NCBI GenBank assembly: GCA_002309695.1
Contig: DBXV01000014.1
Span: 1-60,400 of the forward strand
Origin: Myxococcales bacterium UBA1203
GTDB lineage: Bacteria; Myxococcota; Myxococcia; Myxococcales; UBA5297
Length of the DNA: 60,400 bases
Direction of reading: 5' to 3'
The position numbers and the translations under genes were made by a program. Under the pieces are notes generated by a model. That model made no database searches. It was not told the origin of the DNA and saw only the letters and a list, made by a program, of their open reading frames with translations. Shown here one piece after another: positions 8,909-17,093 of this stretch (within the stretch, counting starts at the first letter, position 1; each line of letters starts with the position of its first letter).

Positions 8909-9601
8909 ATGATGCTGAGGAATTTGGAATTGTGGCAGATGGATCCTTACCGGGAAAAAATTCTCCTGCACGGTGAGGCGTCCATGCAGACCAATGAATT
9001 GATTGCCATGCTGCTGGAACAAAAGGACGGGCTGACGCACAAAGATGCGGCTGCCATGGCCGGACAGCTGACGGAGGAATATGGCGATGCGCCGACGATG
9101 CGGCGGACATCGGTGGCAGAATTGGCTGCTCACAAAGGAATGAATTTATCGCTGGCCTGCACTCTGACGGCGGCACTTGAATTAGGCGCCCGCAGTCAGG
9201 CGCCGCGTCCGAGCCGTTTTTTTGTCATGGGTGCGCAGGCTGTTTTTGAATTTTATGCGCCCAGGCTTTCTCATCTGACCCACGAGCGTTTTCACGTCAT
9301 GTGTCTGGACGCACGCCACCTTCTGATTCGCGATGTTTTAGTTGCGGTGGGCGGCGCCTCTTCCTGCCATGTTGAGCCGCGGGAGGCGCTGGTCGAGGCC
9401 GTTCGCCTGCAGTGTCATGCTGTTATTTTTGTGCATAATCATCCCAGCGGCGATCCGGAGCCCTCGGAAGAGGACAAGGTAATAACGCGGCGTCTGAAAC
9501 AGGCCTGCGGGCTTTTGGGAATCGAGGCGCTGGACCACGTTATTATTGGCGCGGGACAATGGACGAGCCTTGCTGCGAGGGGCATTTTTGCAGAATTTTG
9601 A
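8909..9601 (+). CDS. radC: RadC-family JAMM/MPN protein
   Basis: The protein has 230 residues from ATG 8909, preceded by AGAGGGAG. The open frame extends 40 codons upstream without a good start. The N-terminal helical domain (REKILLHGEASMQTNELIAML through LACTLTAALELG) matches the RadC helix-hairpin-helix-like region. The C-terminal MPN domain carries the JAMM zinc motif HNHPSGDPEPSEED, with His176, His178 and Asp189, plus the upstream DARH and GGASS..HVEPRE segments. RadC proteins were named for DNA repair but their activity is unsettled, and many are linked to mobile DNA. Here it is adjacent to pilus-type genes with a divergent upstream region. Confidence 0.93.
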   Translation: MMLRNLELWQMDPYREKILLHGEASMQTNELIAMLLEQKDGLTHKDAAAMAGQLTEEYGDAPTMRRTSVAELAAHKGMNLSLACTLTAALELGARSQAPRPSRFFVMGAQAVFEFYAPRLSHLTHERFHVMCLDARHLLIRDVLVAVGGASSCHVEPREALVEAVRLQCHAVIFVHNHPSGDPEPSEEDKVITRRLKQACGLLGIEALDHVIIGAGQWTSLAARGIFAEF

Positions 9602-9633
9602 TTTGGAAGAGGCTCTTTTGGGAGGAGGCTCGC

Positions 9634-10098
9634 ATGAATAGTCAAAAAGACGCGCGGTGCTTTTTTCGCGGATTCAATATAATATATTTTGTGCTGTTTC
9701 TGCTGTGGGGATGCTCTGACGAAGAAATGATTCAGCAGAATGGAGAGAAGAATCATTCCGCGCCGGCGGATAATGCTGCGGCGGCAATGGCCAAACAAAG
9801 TCCCGACGTTTCCGAAAATAATTACTGGTTTATCGATCAAATCGAGGACGGCCATGCCGCGGTGATGAATGCCGGGGGAAAAATTTATTGGATACAGGAG
9901 AATGCTCTGCCGGCGGGAGCCCGGGAGGGAATATATTACAGCGGGGATGCGCAGCGCGGCAGCGATGGTCCGCCGAATTGTTCAAACAATAATTGTCATC
10001 TGGAATTGTCCTATACCGCGGCGGAAGCCGGGCGCCTCGCTTTGATTCGGGCGCGGCTGGTCGGGGGAGATGACGGTCAGTCGGTCATTCAGATATAA
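9634..10098 (+). CDS. Small lipoprotein with DUF3006-like domain
   Basis: The protein has 154 residues from ATG 9634, behind GGGAGGAGG. A hydrophobic N-terminus ends in LLWGC (Cys27), a likely lipidation site. Residues about 65-110 (FIDQIEDGHAAVMNAGGKI, then LPAGAREGIYY) resemble DUF3006, a short beta-rich domain of the form DRIEG..AV...LP.G.KEGD. The C-terminal part (ELSYTAAEAGRLALIRARLV) is unassigned. The gene follows radC by 32 bases and precedes the Flp pilin gene by 60 bases on the same strand, so it may be co-expressed with the pilin. The function is unknown. Confidence 0.75.
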   Translation: MNSQKDARCFFRGFNIIYFVLFLLWGCSDEEMIQQNGEKNHSAPADNAAAAMAKQSPDVSENNYWFIDQIEDGHAAVMNAGGKIYWIQENALPAGAREGIYYSGDAQRGSDGPPNCSNNNCHLELSYTAAEAGRLALIRARLVGGDDGQSVIQI

Positions 10099-10158
10099 AA
10101 GCACCAATTCCTTGAAGCATTTGTTTCGGTTGTCGGATGTATTTCGGGGAGGAATAGA

Positions 10159-10335
10159 ATGCGCTCAAAAACAAAGAAAAAATGTTTCTTCGGAAGGCAC
10201 GGTCAGACCACATTGGAATATGCCATGTTGGCGGTCATGATCACGGGATGCCTTGCGATGTATCCGCTGATGATGAATGCGCTGGGGGTATATTTGCGCT
10301 CCATGTATGTAATTTTAACCATGGCAATGCCGTGA
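10159..10335 (+). CDS. Flp-type pilin (class III prepilin), 58 residues
   Basis: A short gene with ATG at 10159, nine bases behind GGGGAGGA, and TGA at 10333-10335. The product begins with a basic leader (MRSKTKKKCFFGRHG), then QTTLEYAMLAVMITGCLA and a hydrophobic C-terminus. The G/QTTLEY junction has Glu at +5 and Tyr at +6 relative to the predicted prepilin peptidase site. This is the Flp signature: the Tad/Flp pilus subunit is processed by TadV/CpaA and assembled by TadA. The length is typical of the family. The TadE- and TadG-like genes at 4640-8554 make a pilus role likely, although no ATPase, platform or secretin gene is present here. Confidence 0.82.
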   Translation: MRSKTKKKCFFGRHGQTTLEYAMLAVMITGCLAMYPLMMNALGVYLRSMYVILTMAMP

Positions 10336-10454
10336 AGAGTGAAACGCGGCTGCCGGTGAGCCCATTTGAGCGCATTTTTTTCGCCTCCAAAAGCGAGCCG
10401 ACGTTTCCTGACCTGCTGACCTGCCATTTCGCATCGGCGCCTTTTGATACAAAA

Positions 10455-10494
10455 AAAGCGGGGAGCTTTGGCTCTTCACCAAGCTCCCCGCTTT
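10455..10494 (-). terminator. Rho-independent terminator (minus strand)
   Basis: A 14-base perfect stem (10455-10468 with 10481-10494, GCGGGGAGCTT core) and a 12-base loop, followed on the minus strand by a run of seven T. It lies downstream of the TIGR04563-type gene and convergent with flp. Confidence 0.9.
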
Positions 10495-10574
10495 CAATTT
10501 CCCGGGAGAAGAAATTTTCCCGGTCGGAATGAGCTGCTTTCGGCGCTTTTCGGCCCAAGCGCCGCGCGCAGACC

Positions 10575-10787
10575 TCAGGATTCCTCTTTGGGGTCGCCGT
10601 ACACACGCTCACCGCGGATGACGTCGTTGACCGACGGATAGCGGCGAATGTCGCTGCGGGCGATGCGCCAGGCCTGCTGGACGATCCACGAGAGAGAACG
10701 ATCCTGACGGGTGGCCTCCTCCTGGATTTCTTTCAGCATCGACTCGGGGAAATAGAGGCTCTGCTTACGTTTGTCGGATGTAGTCAT
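10575..10787 (-). CDS. TIGR04563-type small regulatory protein
   Basis: The protein has 70 residues (MTTSDKRKQSLYFPESMLKE, then IQEEATRQDRSLSWIVQQAWRIAR). The short N-terminal strand SLYFPE, followed by two helices, fits a ribbon-helix-helix-like DNA-binding fold. It matches my memory of the TIGR04563 family of small, multi-copy proteins in myxobacteria. A much longer frame reads upstream through 11714, but the conserved part starts at this ATG, preceded by a purine-rich AAGGAGC. It has its own terminator at 10455-10494. It is probably a transcriptional regulator with unknown targets. It is the best single lineage marker in the window. Confidence 0.82.
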   Translation of the reverse strand: MTTSDKRKQSLYFPESMLKEIQEEATRQDRSLSWIVQQAWRIARSDIRRYPSVNDVIRGERVYGDPKEES

Positions 10788-11099
10788 GTCATGCTCCTTA
10801 CATAGTGGGTGGGTTGAATATCCCTTGTGGGAAGAAAAAAGGGCGGCGCTCCTACCTGAAGTCCAATCCTTCGTCAAACGAACTTTTGTAAGCAATCCAA
10901 TCACAGCTTGTCCGTGCCGGTGCCCTGTGGCATGGGCCCGCGCCCTCGCTGCTGAACCGACGGTGTCCAGAGGCGTTTCATTCGTGTTCGGGTACCTCCG
11001 GTGCCGCGGTTTTCGCACACCGATGCCCGAGCGGATTTTCTGAAAGGCGACGTCGGCATCCCTGCTTCCAGGTCTCAGGTCTGGAATCCGGTGAGAGTT
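10788..11099. other. Divergent intergenic region
   Basis: This 312-base spacer separates the TIGR04563-type gene from the DUF2225-like gene, which are divergently transcribed. I see no RNA gene, no clear -35/-10 pair and no long hairpin. Open frames here continue from the neighbours without ribosome-binding sites. It presumably holds promoters for both sides. Confidence 0.4.
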
Positions 11100-12029
11100 A
11101 TGGACAACAAAATTTACGGTGAAGTTTCCCTGACCTGTCCTGTCTGTTCTGCGCACTTCACGACGCTGCTGCCCGCCGTTCCGCTTATTCCCTCTGCCAG
11201 GAGGAGCGACCTCAAGCCGCTCTTCGAGGACAACATCGACCACTTCGCCTCGCTCATCCAGACGTGCCCCGTCTGTATGTTTGCGGCCTGGCCGTGTTCG
11301 TTCGGACATCACAGCGAGGCGGTGGATTCCCTCATAGAGCGCTGCACCAGCCGGCCCGGCGACCGGCCGCTGCCCGTCATCTCTTCTGTGGAGAATCTGA
11401 CTGTCCGCAAACTTGGGTCGCTCCATTTGAATCTGCTGCGCCTGCCTGGTGCCGCTTCTCTTTCGGAGACGGGGCGGCGCTGCCTCATGGCCGCCCGCTG
11501 TCACGACGCGGCTGAGGAGGTCAGTGAGGCGAGGGATGCGGATTATTTTCTGCGCGCCTATTGGGCCGTCAGCGGCCGCGGAAATCCGTTTGAGGAGAAC
11601 ACCTTTCTCGTTCTCGCCATGGAGCGGTTTCAGAAGCTGGCTGCCGACAACATGCTTCAGGAGAGAGAGCGGACACGTTTTTTGTACCTGGCCGGCGAGC
11701 TGGCGCGGCGTCATGGCGATTTCGTGTCGGCCGTGGATGCCCTGTCGGTGCTGGATGAGCGGGAATTCGATTTGGAGGCCCCGCCCGACGATCCGGAGGA
11801 AATTTTTCTCTGCGAGCAGGCTTCCCGAATGCTCTCGCTGGCCGCCGTGCAGAGCGCCGTGGATGCAAAGGTATGGGATTTTTCAGAGGCGCTGCTCAGC
11901 GAGGCCGCCGAATGGCTGGAGCAGAAGGCCGCCGGGCCTGAGGATGACCTGGATGCGGACGAGGGGAGCGATGAAGGGGAAGAACGCCGCCATGATGCGG
12001 GAAATGCGGGCAGTTCAGCGCTGAACTGA
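11100..12029 (+). CDS. DUF2225-like zinc-binding protein
   Basis: The protein has 309 residues from ATG 11100, preceded by GGTGAGAG. Two CPVC motifs near the N-terminus (SLTCPVCSAHF around residue 14 and QTCPVCMFAAW around 58) form a probable zinc-binding pair. The middle and C-terminal parts are helical, with TPR-like character (FLRAYWAVSGRGNPFEENTFLVLAMERFQ and RTRFLYLAGELARRHGDF). This arrangement resembles DUF2225, a CxxC-pair domain with a helical tail of unknown role. The tail is acidic and low in complexity. There is no signal peptide. It is probably transcribed alone and is convergent with the Pro-rich lipoprotein gene. Confidence 0.68.
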   Translation: MDNKIYGEVSLTCPVCSAHFTTLLPAVPLIPSARRSDLKPLFEDNIDHFASLIQTCPVCMFAAWPCSFGHHSEAVDSLIERCTSRPGDRPLPVISSVENLTVRKLGSLHLNLLRLPGAASLSETGRRCLMAARCHDAAEEVSEARDADYFLRAYWAVSGRGNPFEENTFLVLAMERFQKLAADNMLQERERTRFLYLAGELARRHGDFVSAVDALSVLDEREFDLEAPPDDPEEIFLCEQASRMLSLAAVQSAVDAKVWDFSEALLSEAAEWLEQKAAGPEDDLDADEGSDEGEERRHDAGNAGSSALN

Positions 12030-12155
12030 GCCCCCCGCAGCAGCCCCATTTTCATTCGTAAAACTGCGTGAGCGGGCCTGTGCCCGATGCGCAAGACGCG
12101 CAGGCCGCGTGGGCTTCAATGACGCGGCGCGTTGAAGTGTCCCCGGCCCCCGGAG

Positions 12156-12809
12156 CTAGTCCCCATCGCGCGCACCGGAGAGCCGGCGGCTCTTGTGGCG
12201 CTGCATCTGAGACCTGTTGCGGAAATTTCGGGGGAACCCATGCGAGGTGCCGTGATCCCGAATTTCCCGGATTTCGTCGAAGTCTGACGGCGGACGCATG
12301 TGGCCCTTGCCATGGCGGCCAACATTTTTTTCCGGCGGCTCGAACTTGGGCCTGGCGCGCCCCGGTCCTTCGCTTTCCTCCGTCGGCTGATCTTCGTCCT
12401 CCGCGATGGCGCTTGGCCTTTCCTGCGCCTCCGAAGGCACAGGGCGCTCGGCTTCCCGCCTCGGGGGCGGCGGCATTTTTTTGAACGAGTCGAGGCGGGC
12501 TTTTCTTTCGGGAGGCGGCGGAGGCACCGCTGCTGCCGCCGGTGGCTCTGCCGGTGTCGGCTTCGCCGGCGCGGAAGGTTCATCCTGAGGCGCTGACGGC
12601 GCCGGGGGCGCTGTTTCGGCAGGCGGTTCCCAGGGAATGGGATTGGGAACGGGCGGCGCCGCTTTGTCGGGAAAATCAAACATCCGGTCGTCGTAGTCCT
12701 TGAAGTCGCCGCCGCAGGACGCGCCGCCGAAGCAGAGGAGGACCGCCATGGCTGCCGCGGCTTGGATTCGGGACTGTCGGCGGATTCGAGTGTTTTTGCT
12801 CTGGGTCAT
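12156..12809 (-). CDS. Proline-rich predicted lipoprotein
   Basis: The protein has 217 residues. A basic start (KNTRIRRQSR) and hydrophobic stretch end in GGASC (Cys32), a good lipobox followed by GG. Residues about 50-105 are Pro/Ala-rich (PPAETAPPAPSAP, VPPPPPERK) and suit an extended cell-wall-spanning linker. The rest is charged and low in complexity, with no recognised domain. GC-rich codon use agrees with the neighbouring prfA. It may be expressed alone: prfA ends 87 bases upstream on the same strand, so read-through is possible. Several competing frames exist here, but this one alone has a signal peptide and lipobox. Confidence 0.68.
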   Translation of the reverse strand: MTQSKNTRIRRQSRIQAAAAMAVLLCFGGASCGGDFKDYDDRMFDFPDKAAPPVPNPIPWEPPAETAPPAPSAPQDEPSAPAKPTPAEPPAAAAVPPPPPERKARLDSFKKMPPPPRREAERPVPSEAQERPSAIAEDEDQPTEESEGPGRARPKFEPPEKNVGRHGKGHMRPPSDFDEIREIRDHGTSHGFPRNFRNRSQMQRHKSRRLSGARDGD

Positions 12810-12896
12810 GGCGTTTCTCGAGGCGTCAGGGAGGTGGACGAAGATGCCGGCCGTTCAGGTCAATCCGACGGCGCTGTTGTGTTTTGAAAAGGGGGC

Positions 12897-13967
12897 TCAG
12901 GACGACTGATTCTGCTTGAGCGCCTCGGCTGTGTAGTAGGCGTGGCAGGCGGCAATCATTTCGTCCAGCCCGCCGACCATATAGGAGGGCAGGTCGTGGG
13001 CTGTGAGCCCGATGCGGTGGTCCGTGATGCGGTCCTGCGGAAAATTGTACGTCCGAATTTTTTCAGAGCGGTCGCCGCTGCCCACCTGGCTCTTTCGGTC
13101 GGCGTCGCGCTCGCCCTTCACCCGTGAGAGCTCCATCTCGTAGAGCTTGGCCCGCAGCATCTTCATCGCCATTGCGCGGTTTTTGATCTGACTCTTCTCC
13201 TGCTGGCACTTGACGATGATGCCCGTGGGCCGGTGCGTCAGGCGGACGGCGGAGTCGGTGGTGTTGACGCACTGGCCGCCCGAGCCCGTCGAGCGAAACA
13301 CGTCCATATCCACGTCGCGCTCGTCCAGCTTCACATCGACTTCCTCAGCCTCGGGCAGAACGGCCACGGTGACGGTGGAGGTGTGAATGCGCCCCTGCGA
13401 TTCCGTCTCCGGCACACGCTGCACCCGATGGACGCCCGACTCGTATTTCAGGCTCGAATAGACGCTGTCGCCGCTGACCGAGATGGAGACCTCTTTGACC
13501 CCGCCCGCGTTGCCCGGCGACAGGTCGAGGATGTCGCTCTTCCAGCCCCGGCGCTCGGCGTAGCGCAGATACATGCGCATCAGCTCACCCGCGAAGAGGC
13601 TGGCCTCGTCACCGCCGGCGCCGGCACGAATCTCCACAATCACATCGCGCTCATCGTTGGGATCCTTGGGCAGCAGCGCGATTTTCAGCTCCGTCTCCAT
13701 GGATTCCAGCGCGGCTTTGAGACGGGGAATTTCCTCCTTGGCCATCTCCCGCATCTCGTGGTCGTCGTCGGCCAGCAGCGTCTGGGTATCCTTCAATTCG
13801 TCCTGAAGCCGCTTGTATTCCCGATAGCGGACGGCCACCGGCTCCAGCTGGGCGCGCTCCTTGGTGATTTTTTGCAGGCGCACCGGATCCTGGGCCAGTT
13901 CGGGGTCGGCCAGCTCGTCCGTCAGCCGGTCGAATTTCAATTCCACTTCTTCGAGTCTGGAAAACAT
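12897..13967 (-). CDS. prfA: Peptide chain release factor 1
   Basis: The protein has 356 residues, the usual RF1 length. RF1 recognises UAA and UAG at the ribosomal A site and triggers peptide release. GSGGQCVNTTDSAVRLTH holds the catalytic GGQ. HRVQRVPETESQGRIHTS carries the PxT-type recognition tripeptide, here PET, which distinguishes RF1 from RF2 (SPF). The N-terminal coiled part (SRLEEVELKFDRLTDELADPE) is complete. The start is ATG 13967; upstream GGGTTCCCCC is not a strong Shine-Dalgarno site. The frequent partner prmC is not adjacent. The product is cytoplasmic and essential. Confidence 0.98.
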   Translation of the reverse strand: MFSRLEEVELKFDRLTDELADPELAQDPVRLQKITKERAQLEPVAVRYREYKRLQDELKDTQTLLADDDHEMREMAKEEIPRLKAALESMETELKIALLPKDPNDERDVIVEIRAGAGGDEASLFAGELMRMYLRYAERRGWKSDILDLSPGNAGGVKEVSISVSGDSVYSSLKYESGVHRVQRVPETESQGRIHTSTVTVAVLPEAEEVDVKLDERDVDMDVFRSTGSGGQCVNTTDSAVRLTHRPTGIIVKCQQEKSQIKNRAMAMKMLRAKLYEMELSRVKGERDADRKSQVGSGDRSEKIRTYNFPQDRITDHRIGLTAHDLPSYMVGGLDEMIAACHAYYTAEALKQNQSS

Positions 13968-14138
13968 GGGGGAACCCTCGAAAAAAAACGCGGGCTTCTA
14001 TCTGTTTTGCCGGTGATGTCGAGGGAGACAGGGGAGAAAATTTGGGTTTCCCAAAAAAGTTGTTGCACTGTGTATCAGCCTACCCTAGAGGCGCGCGGCT
14101 GTTTCGGCGCTCATGGTGGACGCTGAAAAATTCACCGG

Positions 14139-14159
14139 GCCGGCAGTGTCCGGCTTTTT
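14139..14159 (+). terminator. Weak hairpin with T-run before the membrane-protein gene
   Basis: GCCGG (14139-14143) pairs with CCGGC (14150-14154) around CAGTGT and is followed by TTTTT. It is short but shaped like a terminator, 16 bases before the ATG at 14175. Attenuation or insulation of that gene is possible. Confidence 0.3.
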
Positions 14160-14174
14160 ATATGGAGACAAATA

Positions 14175-15068
14175 ATGAAGTATAACAATGAGGCCACATA
14201 TAGGCGGGGGGATGTTTCCACTAAAAAGAGAATTGTTTTGGCCTTATTGGTCATGATGTCCGCATTACTGGTGAGTTCAGCGGCATTTGCGCAATGCAGC
14301 ACCGACATGGAATGCAAAGGCGACCGGATTTGTGTCGCCGGCGAATGCGTCTCGCCGCAGCCCGCCGCCAGCGCAGCAGAAGCGCAGGTCGTTTCCAATC
14401 CGCCGCCTGCGTATTATCCAGATACTTATCAAAATACACAAAATACAGCTTATCAGACCAATCCGTATCAGCTCCAGCAGCCTCAGCTCGCTTATCGCCG
14501 TCCGCTTTCCAGAGGCTGGGCCATTCCCGGCGGCGCATTGGGCATTGTTTTCAGCGGCCTCACGCTGGGTTTTGGTCTTAAGTCGGAAATTGAGTCATGT
14601 GATAATAATGGTGATGCGGCGATTGCCTGGGGTGCCGCTGCGACAGGTATTCTTGCTGTCTGGACGCCCGTTGTTTTTGCCGCCGGCAAAAGCGCGCGCA
14701 GAAGCGGCGATCCGCGCGTCCGGGGTGTGGCGGGCCTGCGCGTTACGGGCTGGGTCACTTACGGCGTGACGCTGGCCAGTGCTGTTGTACTTCTTGGCCT
14801 GGGCCTCGCGGATGTCACCGTGCCGGATGGCTATATTTTACTGCCAACTATTATGGGCACAGCCAGTATATTATGTATGTCGATTGATGCCTTTGTTTCG
14901 GGCGCGCAGGCGAGCCGGGCAATTCGGCAGGATGCGGCTGCAAATCAGCACGCGGAATTGAATCTGCGGCCCAAAAAAGAAATTCTGTGGACCGTCGCGG
15001 CATCGCCTGTCGTGAGCGCCAATAAAAAAATTTCCGGAGCGGCCGTCGGCGTGATGGGGATGTTCTGA
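14175..15068 (+). CDS. Exported or membrane protein with short Cys-rich motif
   Basis: The protein has 297 residues from ATG 14175, behind GGAG with seven-base spacing. A signal-peptide-like segment (about residues 17-40, ending SSAAFAQ) precedes a compact CSTDMECKGDRICVAGECV motif. This motif (C-x5-C-x5-C-x4-C) is a small disulphide module often seen in myxobacterial exported proteins. A Tyr/Gln/Pro-rich linker follows, then about four hydrophobic helices between residues 112 and 250 (for example IPGGALGIVFSGLTLGFGL and VTYGVTLASAVVLLGLGLA). It is probably an inner-membrane protein with an exposed N-terminus. A strong terminator follows. The function is unknown. Confidence 0.8.
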   Translation: MKYNNEATYRRGDVSTKKRIVLALLVMMSALLVSSAAFAQCSTDMECKGDRICVAGECVSPQPAASAAEAQVVSNPPPAYYPDTYQNTQNTAYQTNPYQLQQPQLAYRRPLSRGWAIPGGALGIVFSGLTLGFGLKSEIESCDNNGDAAIAWGAAATGILAVWTPVVFAAGKSARRSGDPRVRGVAGLRVTGWVTYGVTLASAVVLLGLGLADVTVPDGYILLPTIMGTASILCMSIDAFVSGAQASRAIRQDAAANQHAELNLRPKKEILWTVAASPVVSANKKISGAAVGVMGMF

Positions 15069-15078
15069 GCGCATTTCT

Positions 15079-15118
15079 AAAAATCCCCTCTCCAAAATAA
15101 AATGGAGAGGGGATTTTT
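15079..15118 (+). terminator. Rho-independent terminator
   Basis: Stem AAAAATCCCCTCTCCA (15079-15094) with TGGAGAGGGGATTTTT (15103-15118), 8-base loop, T-run on the plus strand and A-run on the other side, so it may act in both directions. The CCCCTCTCC/GGAGAGGGG core recurs in terminators at 32287 and 33143. Confidence 0.92.
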
Positions 15119-15130
15119 TTATATTGCGAA

Positions 15131-15219
15131 CAACCTCCCCCTGATATTGTAATAATAATATCCAAACTAAAATCCCCCTTTGGAGGAGCTGTCAGCGCCG
15201 AAGGCGATGACTGAGAGGG
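15131..15219 (+). repeat. Dispersed hairpin-rich repeat, copy 1
   Basis: This stretch of about 90 bases recurs in inverted orientation at 20230-20325. Shared blocks include TGATATTGTAATAA-AATATCC, AAACTAAAA, CCCCCTTTGG-GGAGCTGTC and AGCGCCGAAGGCGATGACTG. Both copies lie between genes. The blocks contain short self-complementary parts (CGCCGAAGGCG; CCCCC-TTT-GG-GG). Confidence 0.85.
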
Positions 15220-15244
15220 CTAAAACAGATGCTTTCCTCATTTC

Positions 15245-15769
15245 TCATCCCTCCTTCGGAGGATTCCATCGATATATTTCCTCGCCCGCCGGTATAAACA
15301 GCTGTCCCATCCAGCAGAGTCTCCCGCTGTGAACCCAGCATGTAAAAATTTTGCTGTTAAATCCATCGTATCGATAGGCAAATTCCAGTTCCAGCACCCC
15401 GCTGTTGATTTTTTCGGCCAGCTGAGCGCCTGTAAATTTTTTACATATTGCAATCGCATTGTCTTCCAGTCCGTCTTTTTCTTCAAATACATATAAATAC
15501 GGTTCCCATTCCATACTCGGATGGATTTCATGATTCGCCTTAAATGTAACCGCCGCCTCTCCCGTATTCGGCCAGTCGTCATCATAATCGTCATCGTCGT
15601 AAAATATGCCGTCCGGAAAATAAAACGTCAGCTTTCCGTCGTTGTATTCCACCGATTCCGCAAAGCAGTCGTGGAGGCAGAATTTCTCCTTATCTTCGCT
15701 GCTGAATTTATAGGATGGGCGCGGAGAGGCGGCAGCCCGCTGGTCATGAGCTGTGTTATTTCCTTCCAT
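15245..15769 (-). CDS. Small acidic protein of unknown function
   Basis: The protein has 174 residues from ATG 15769, behind AGGGGAACA. It starts 16 bases after the stop of the upstream gene, so the two are probably co-transcribed. It is soluble-looking, with an acidic Asp-rich stretch (FYDDDDYDDDWPN) around residue 57 and aromatic strands towards the C-terminus (RLCWMGQLFIPAGEEIYRW). No signal peptide or known catalytic motif is seen. Its size, acidity and place in a run of unrelated small genes are reminiscent of immunity-type or other accessory proteins, but no toxin is present and this is only a guess. Confidence 0.7.
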   Translation of the reverse strand: MEGNNTAHDQRAAASPRPSYKFSSEDKEKFCLHDCFAESVEYNDGKLTFYFPDGIFYDDDDYDDDWPNTGEAAVTFKANHEIHPSMEWEPYLYVFEEKDGLEDNAIAICKKFTGAQLAEKINSGVLELEFAYRYDGFNSKIFTCWVHSGRLCWMGQLFIPAGEEIYRWNPPKEG

Positions 15770-15785
15770 CGTGTTCCCCTGCCTC

Positions 15786-16550
15786 TCACTCCACCTTTGG
15801 CGGCACATCCTCTTCGGGCACTTCCTGCATCGTCGGAATAGGCGTCTGATCGTTCAGCCGATGGCTGAGCTCCGACTGAAATCCATCGACGAAATCCTCC
15901 TTGCGCAGGTATTCGCCCATAATAATCAGTCCGCGGCCGTCGCATTCAAACATCGTTTCCGAAAGAACGGGCCGCCCGTTTTCCACGTGGAACATCAATT
16001 CCGGCCGGTCTGTGTATTCGACAATGCGCCCGTTCCCGCGCTTCTCTTTATATGAATACTCAAATTTAATGGTGAAACTGTCGGCAGACTTCTTTTCCGT
16101 GACCTTATATTCGGCGCTGCCCGTCCTGCCGTACAGCTCGAAATTCACCTTTTTCCCCTCAAAACGGAGAATAGACCTCGGAGAATTTTCATATTTTACC
16201 GTGTTCAGCCATTCGCCCTTCAGCCGGGCGCTCACGTCAGCGCACGGCGGCAGAGGGATTTTGCTCAGCCTGCTCTTCAAAAGCGGAATTCCCGTTTCAG
16301 TCCACCACGTTCCGCAGACGCCGCCCGAACTCATGCCGCCGTGGGCAAATTCCTCGATGCGCACCATGCTGCCCTCGGTCATTTCCTCCCCCGAAAGCGC
16401 AACATGCTCTTTTTTAATCCATTTTTCGAGGTCATCCAACGAAGCGATTTCAATATCAGCTGCTTTTTCCTTTAAGTAATCCCAGAAATAAGGATCACCC
16501 CGCAGGCCCCAGCGCTCAGGCTTTTCATCAAATATATTTGAGAGGTTCAT
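15786..16550 (-). CDS. Chimeric protein: small-family N-terminus fused to duplicated exported-protein body
   Basis: The protein has 254 residues. The N-terminal part, to about residue 98 (NIFDEKPERWGLRGDP, HGGMSSGGVCGTWW, GIPLLKSRL), looks like a complete small protein of a family I recall from gut bacteria. Residues about 104-240 (DVSARLKGEWLNTVKYENSPRS onward, split at SPRS) are nearly identical to residues 36-172 of the exported protein at 17897-18445, but without its signal peptide. The DNA identity covers 15829-16239 and stops abruptly at 16239, the fusion point. The gene therefore looks made by recombination between two island genes. The body, exported in the parent, would now be cytoplasmic. 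The Shine-Dalgarno site is weak. Confidence 0.8.
   Translation of the reverse strand: MNLSNIFDEKPERWGLRGDPYFWDYLKEKAADIEIASLDDLEKWIKKEHVALSGEEMTEGSMVRIEEFAHGGMSSGGVCGTWWTETGIPLLKSRLSKIPLPPCADVSARLKGEWLNTVKYENSPRSILRFEGKKVNFELYGRTGSAEYKVTEKKSADSFTIKFEYSYKEKRGNGRIVEYTDRPELMFHVENGRPVLSETMFECDGRGLIIMGEYLRKEDFVDGFQSELSHRLNDQTPIPTMQEVPEEDVPPKVE
15829..16239. repeat. Segmental duplication, copy in chimeric gene
   Basis: About 411 bases, matching 17931-18341 at a constant offset of 2102 bases with only scattered substitutions by eye. The right boundary is sharp, after GCGCTCACGTCA. It is the C-terminal body of the chimeric gene. Confidence 0.88.
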
Positions 16551-16635
16551 GGCGTGCTCACTTTCTGTGACAAACGGTTCAGCGGCAGAGAAACCGTATC
16601 AAAAATTTATTCTTTCAGGCCCTTTGTGTTCATGT

Positions 16636-17078
16636 CTTCCAGATGCGAAACATCGTGGCTTTTTTGCTGTTCACACGGTAGCCGGCAGCGATAATATTAC
16701 TTCACCATGAATATCAGAACGATATTTTTCGTAATCGTTTTCAGTAAAAGACGACGGATTGAATCACGCTGAGGTTATTAGCGGAGTAATAGCATCGAGA
16801 TTATAGAAATTTGTTTTGTAATTCTTCCCGTCAGCGGCAGTGTGTGCAATTTTTGCACATACTGCATCCTGAATGAGCTCTCCTTCGTCAAAAATATTCT
16901 TTAAGTGCTTCGTGACAACAGAACGGTCTGTTCCAAACAATTCCGCCAGTTTGGCCTGAGTGAGCCACAGATTTTCATCCTTCAACAGCACTTCGATTTT
17001 TACTTCATTATTTCCGTCCCGGTAAAAAATAATTTCATGAATCTTTTTCTGTTCAACAAGCAGTTCGTTGTCTGCCAT
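16636..17078 (-). pseudogene. RhuM-family gene remnant, interrupted and truncated
   Basis: The first 97 residues are a good RhuM (virulence protein, PF13310-type) N-terminus: a winged-helix-like LWLTQAKLAELFGTDRSVVTKHLKNIF, then KNYKTNFYNLDAI. The family continues with I.AGYRVNS..AT.FRIW. That sequence is present, but only after 92 extra bases (16696-16787) that break the frame: IIAAGYRVNSKKATMFRIW is encoded at 16637-16695. The frame then fails again, and about two thirds of the usual length (around 330 residues) is missing. The start is ATG 17078 behind AAGGGG. A 104-residue product could still be made. It sits between two copies of a small-gene start, which suggests insertion and decay. 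Confidence 0.82.
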
Positions 17079-17093
17079 ATCATACCCCTTGGC

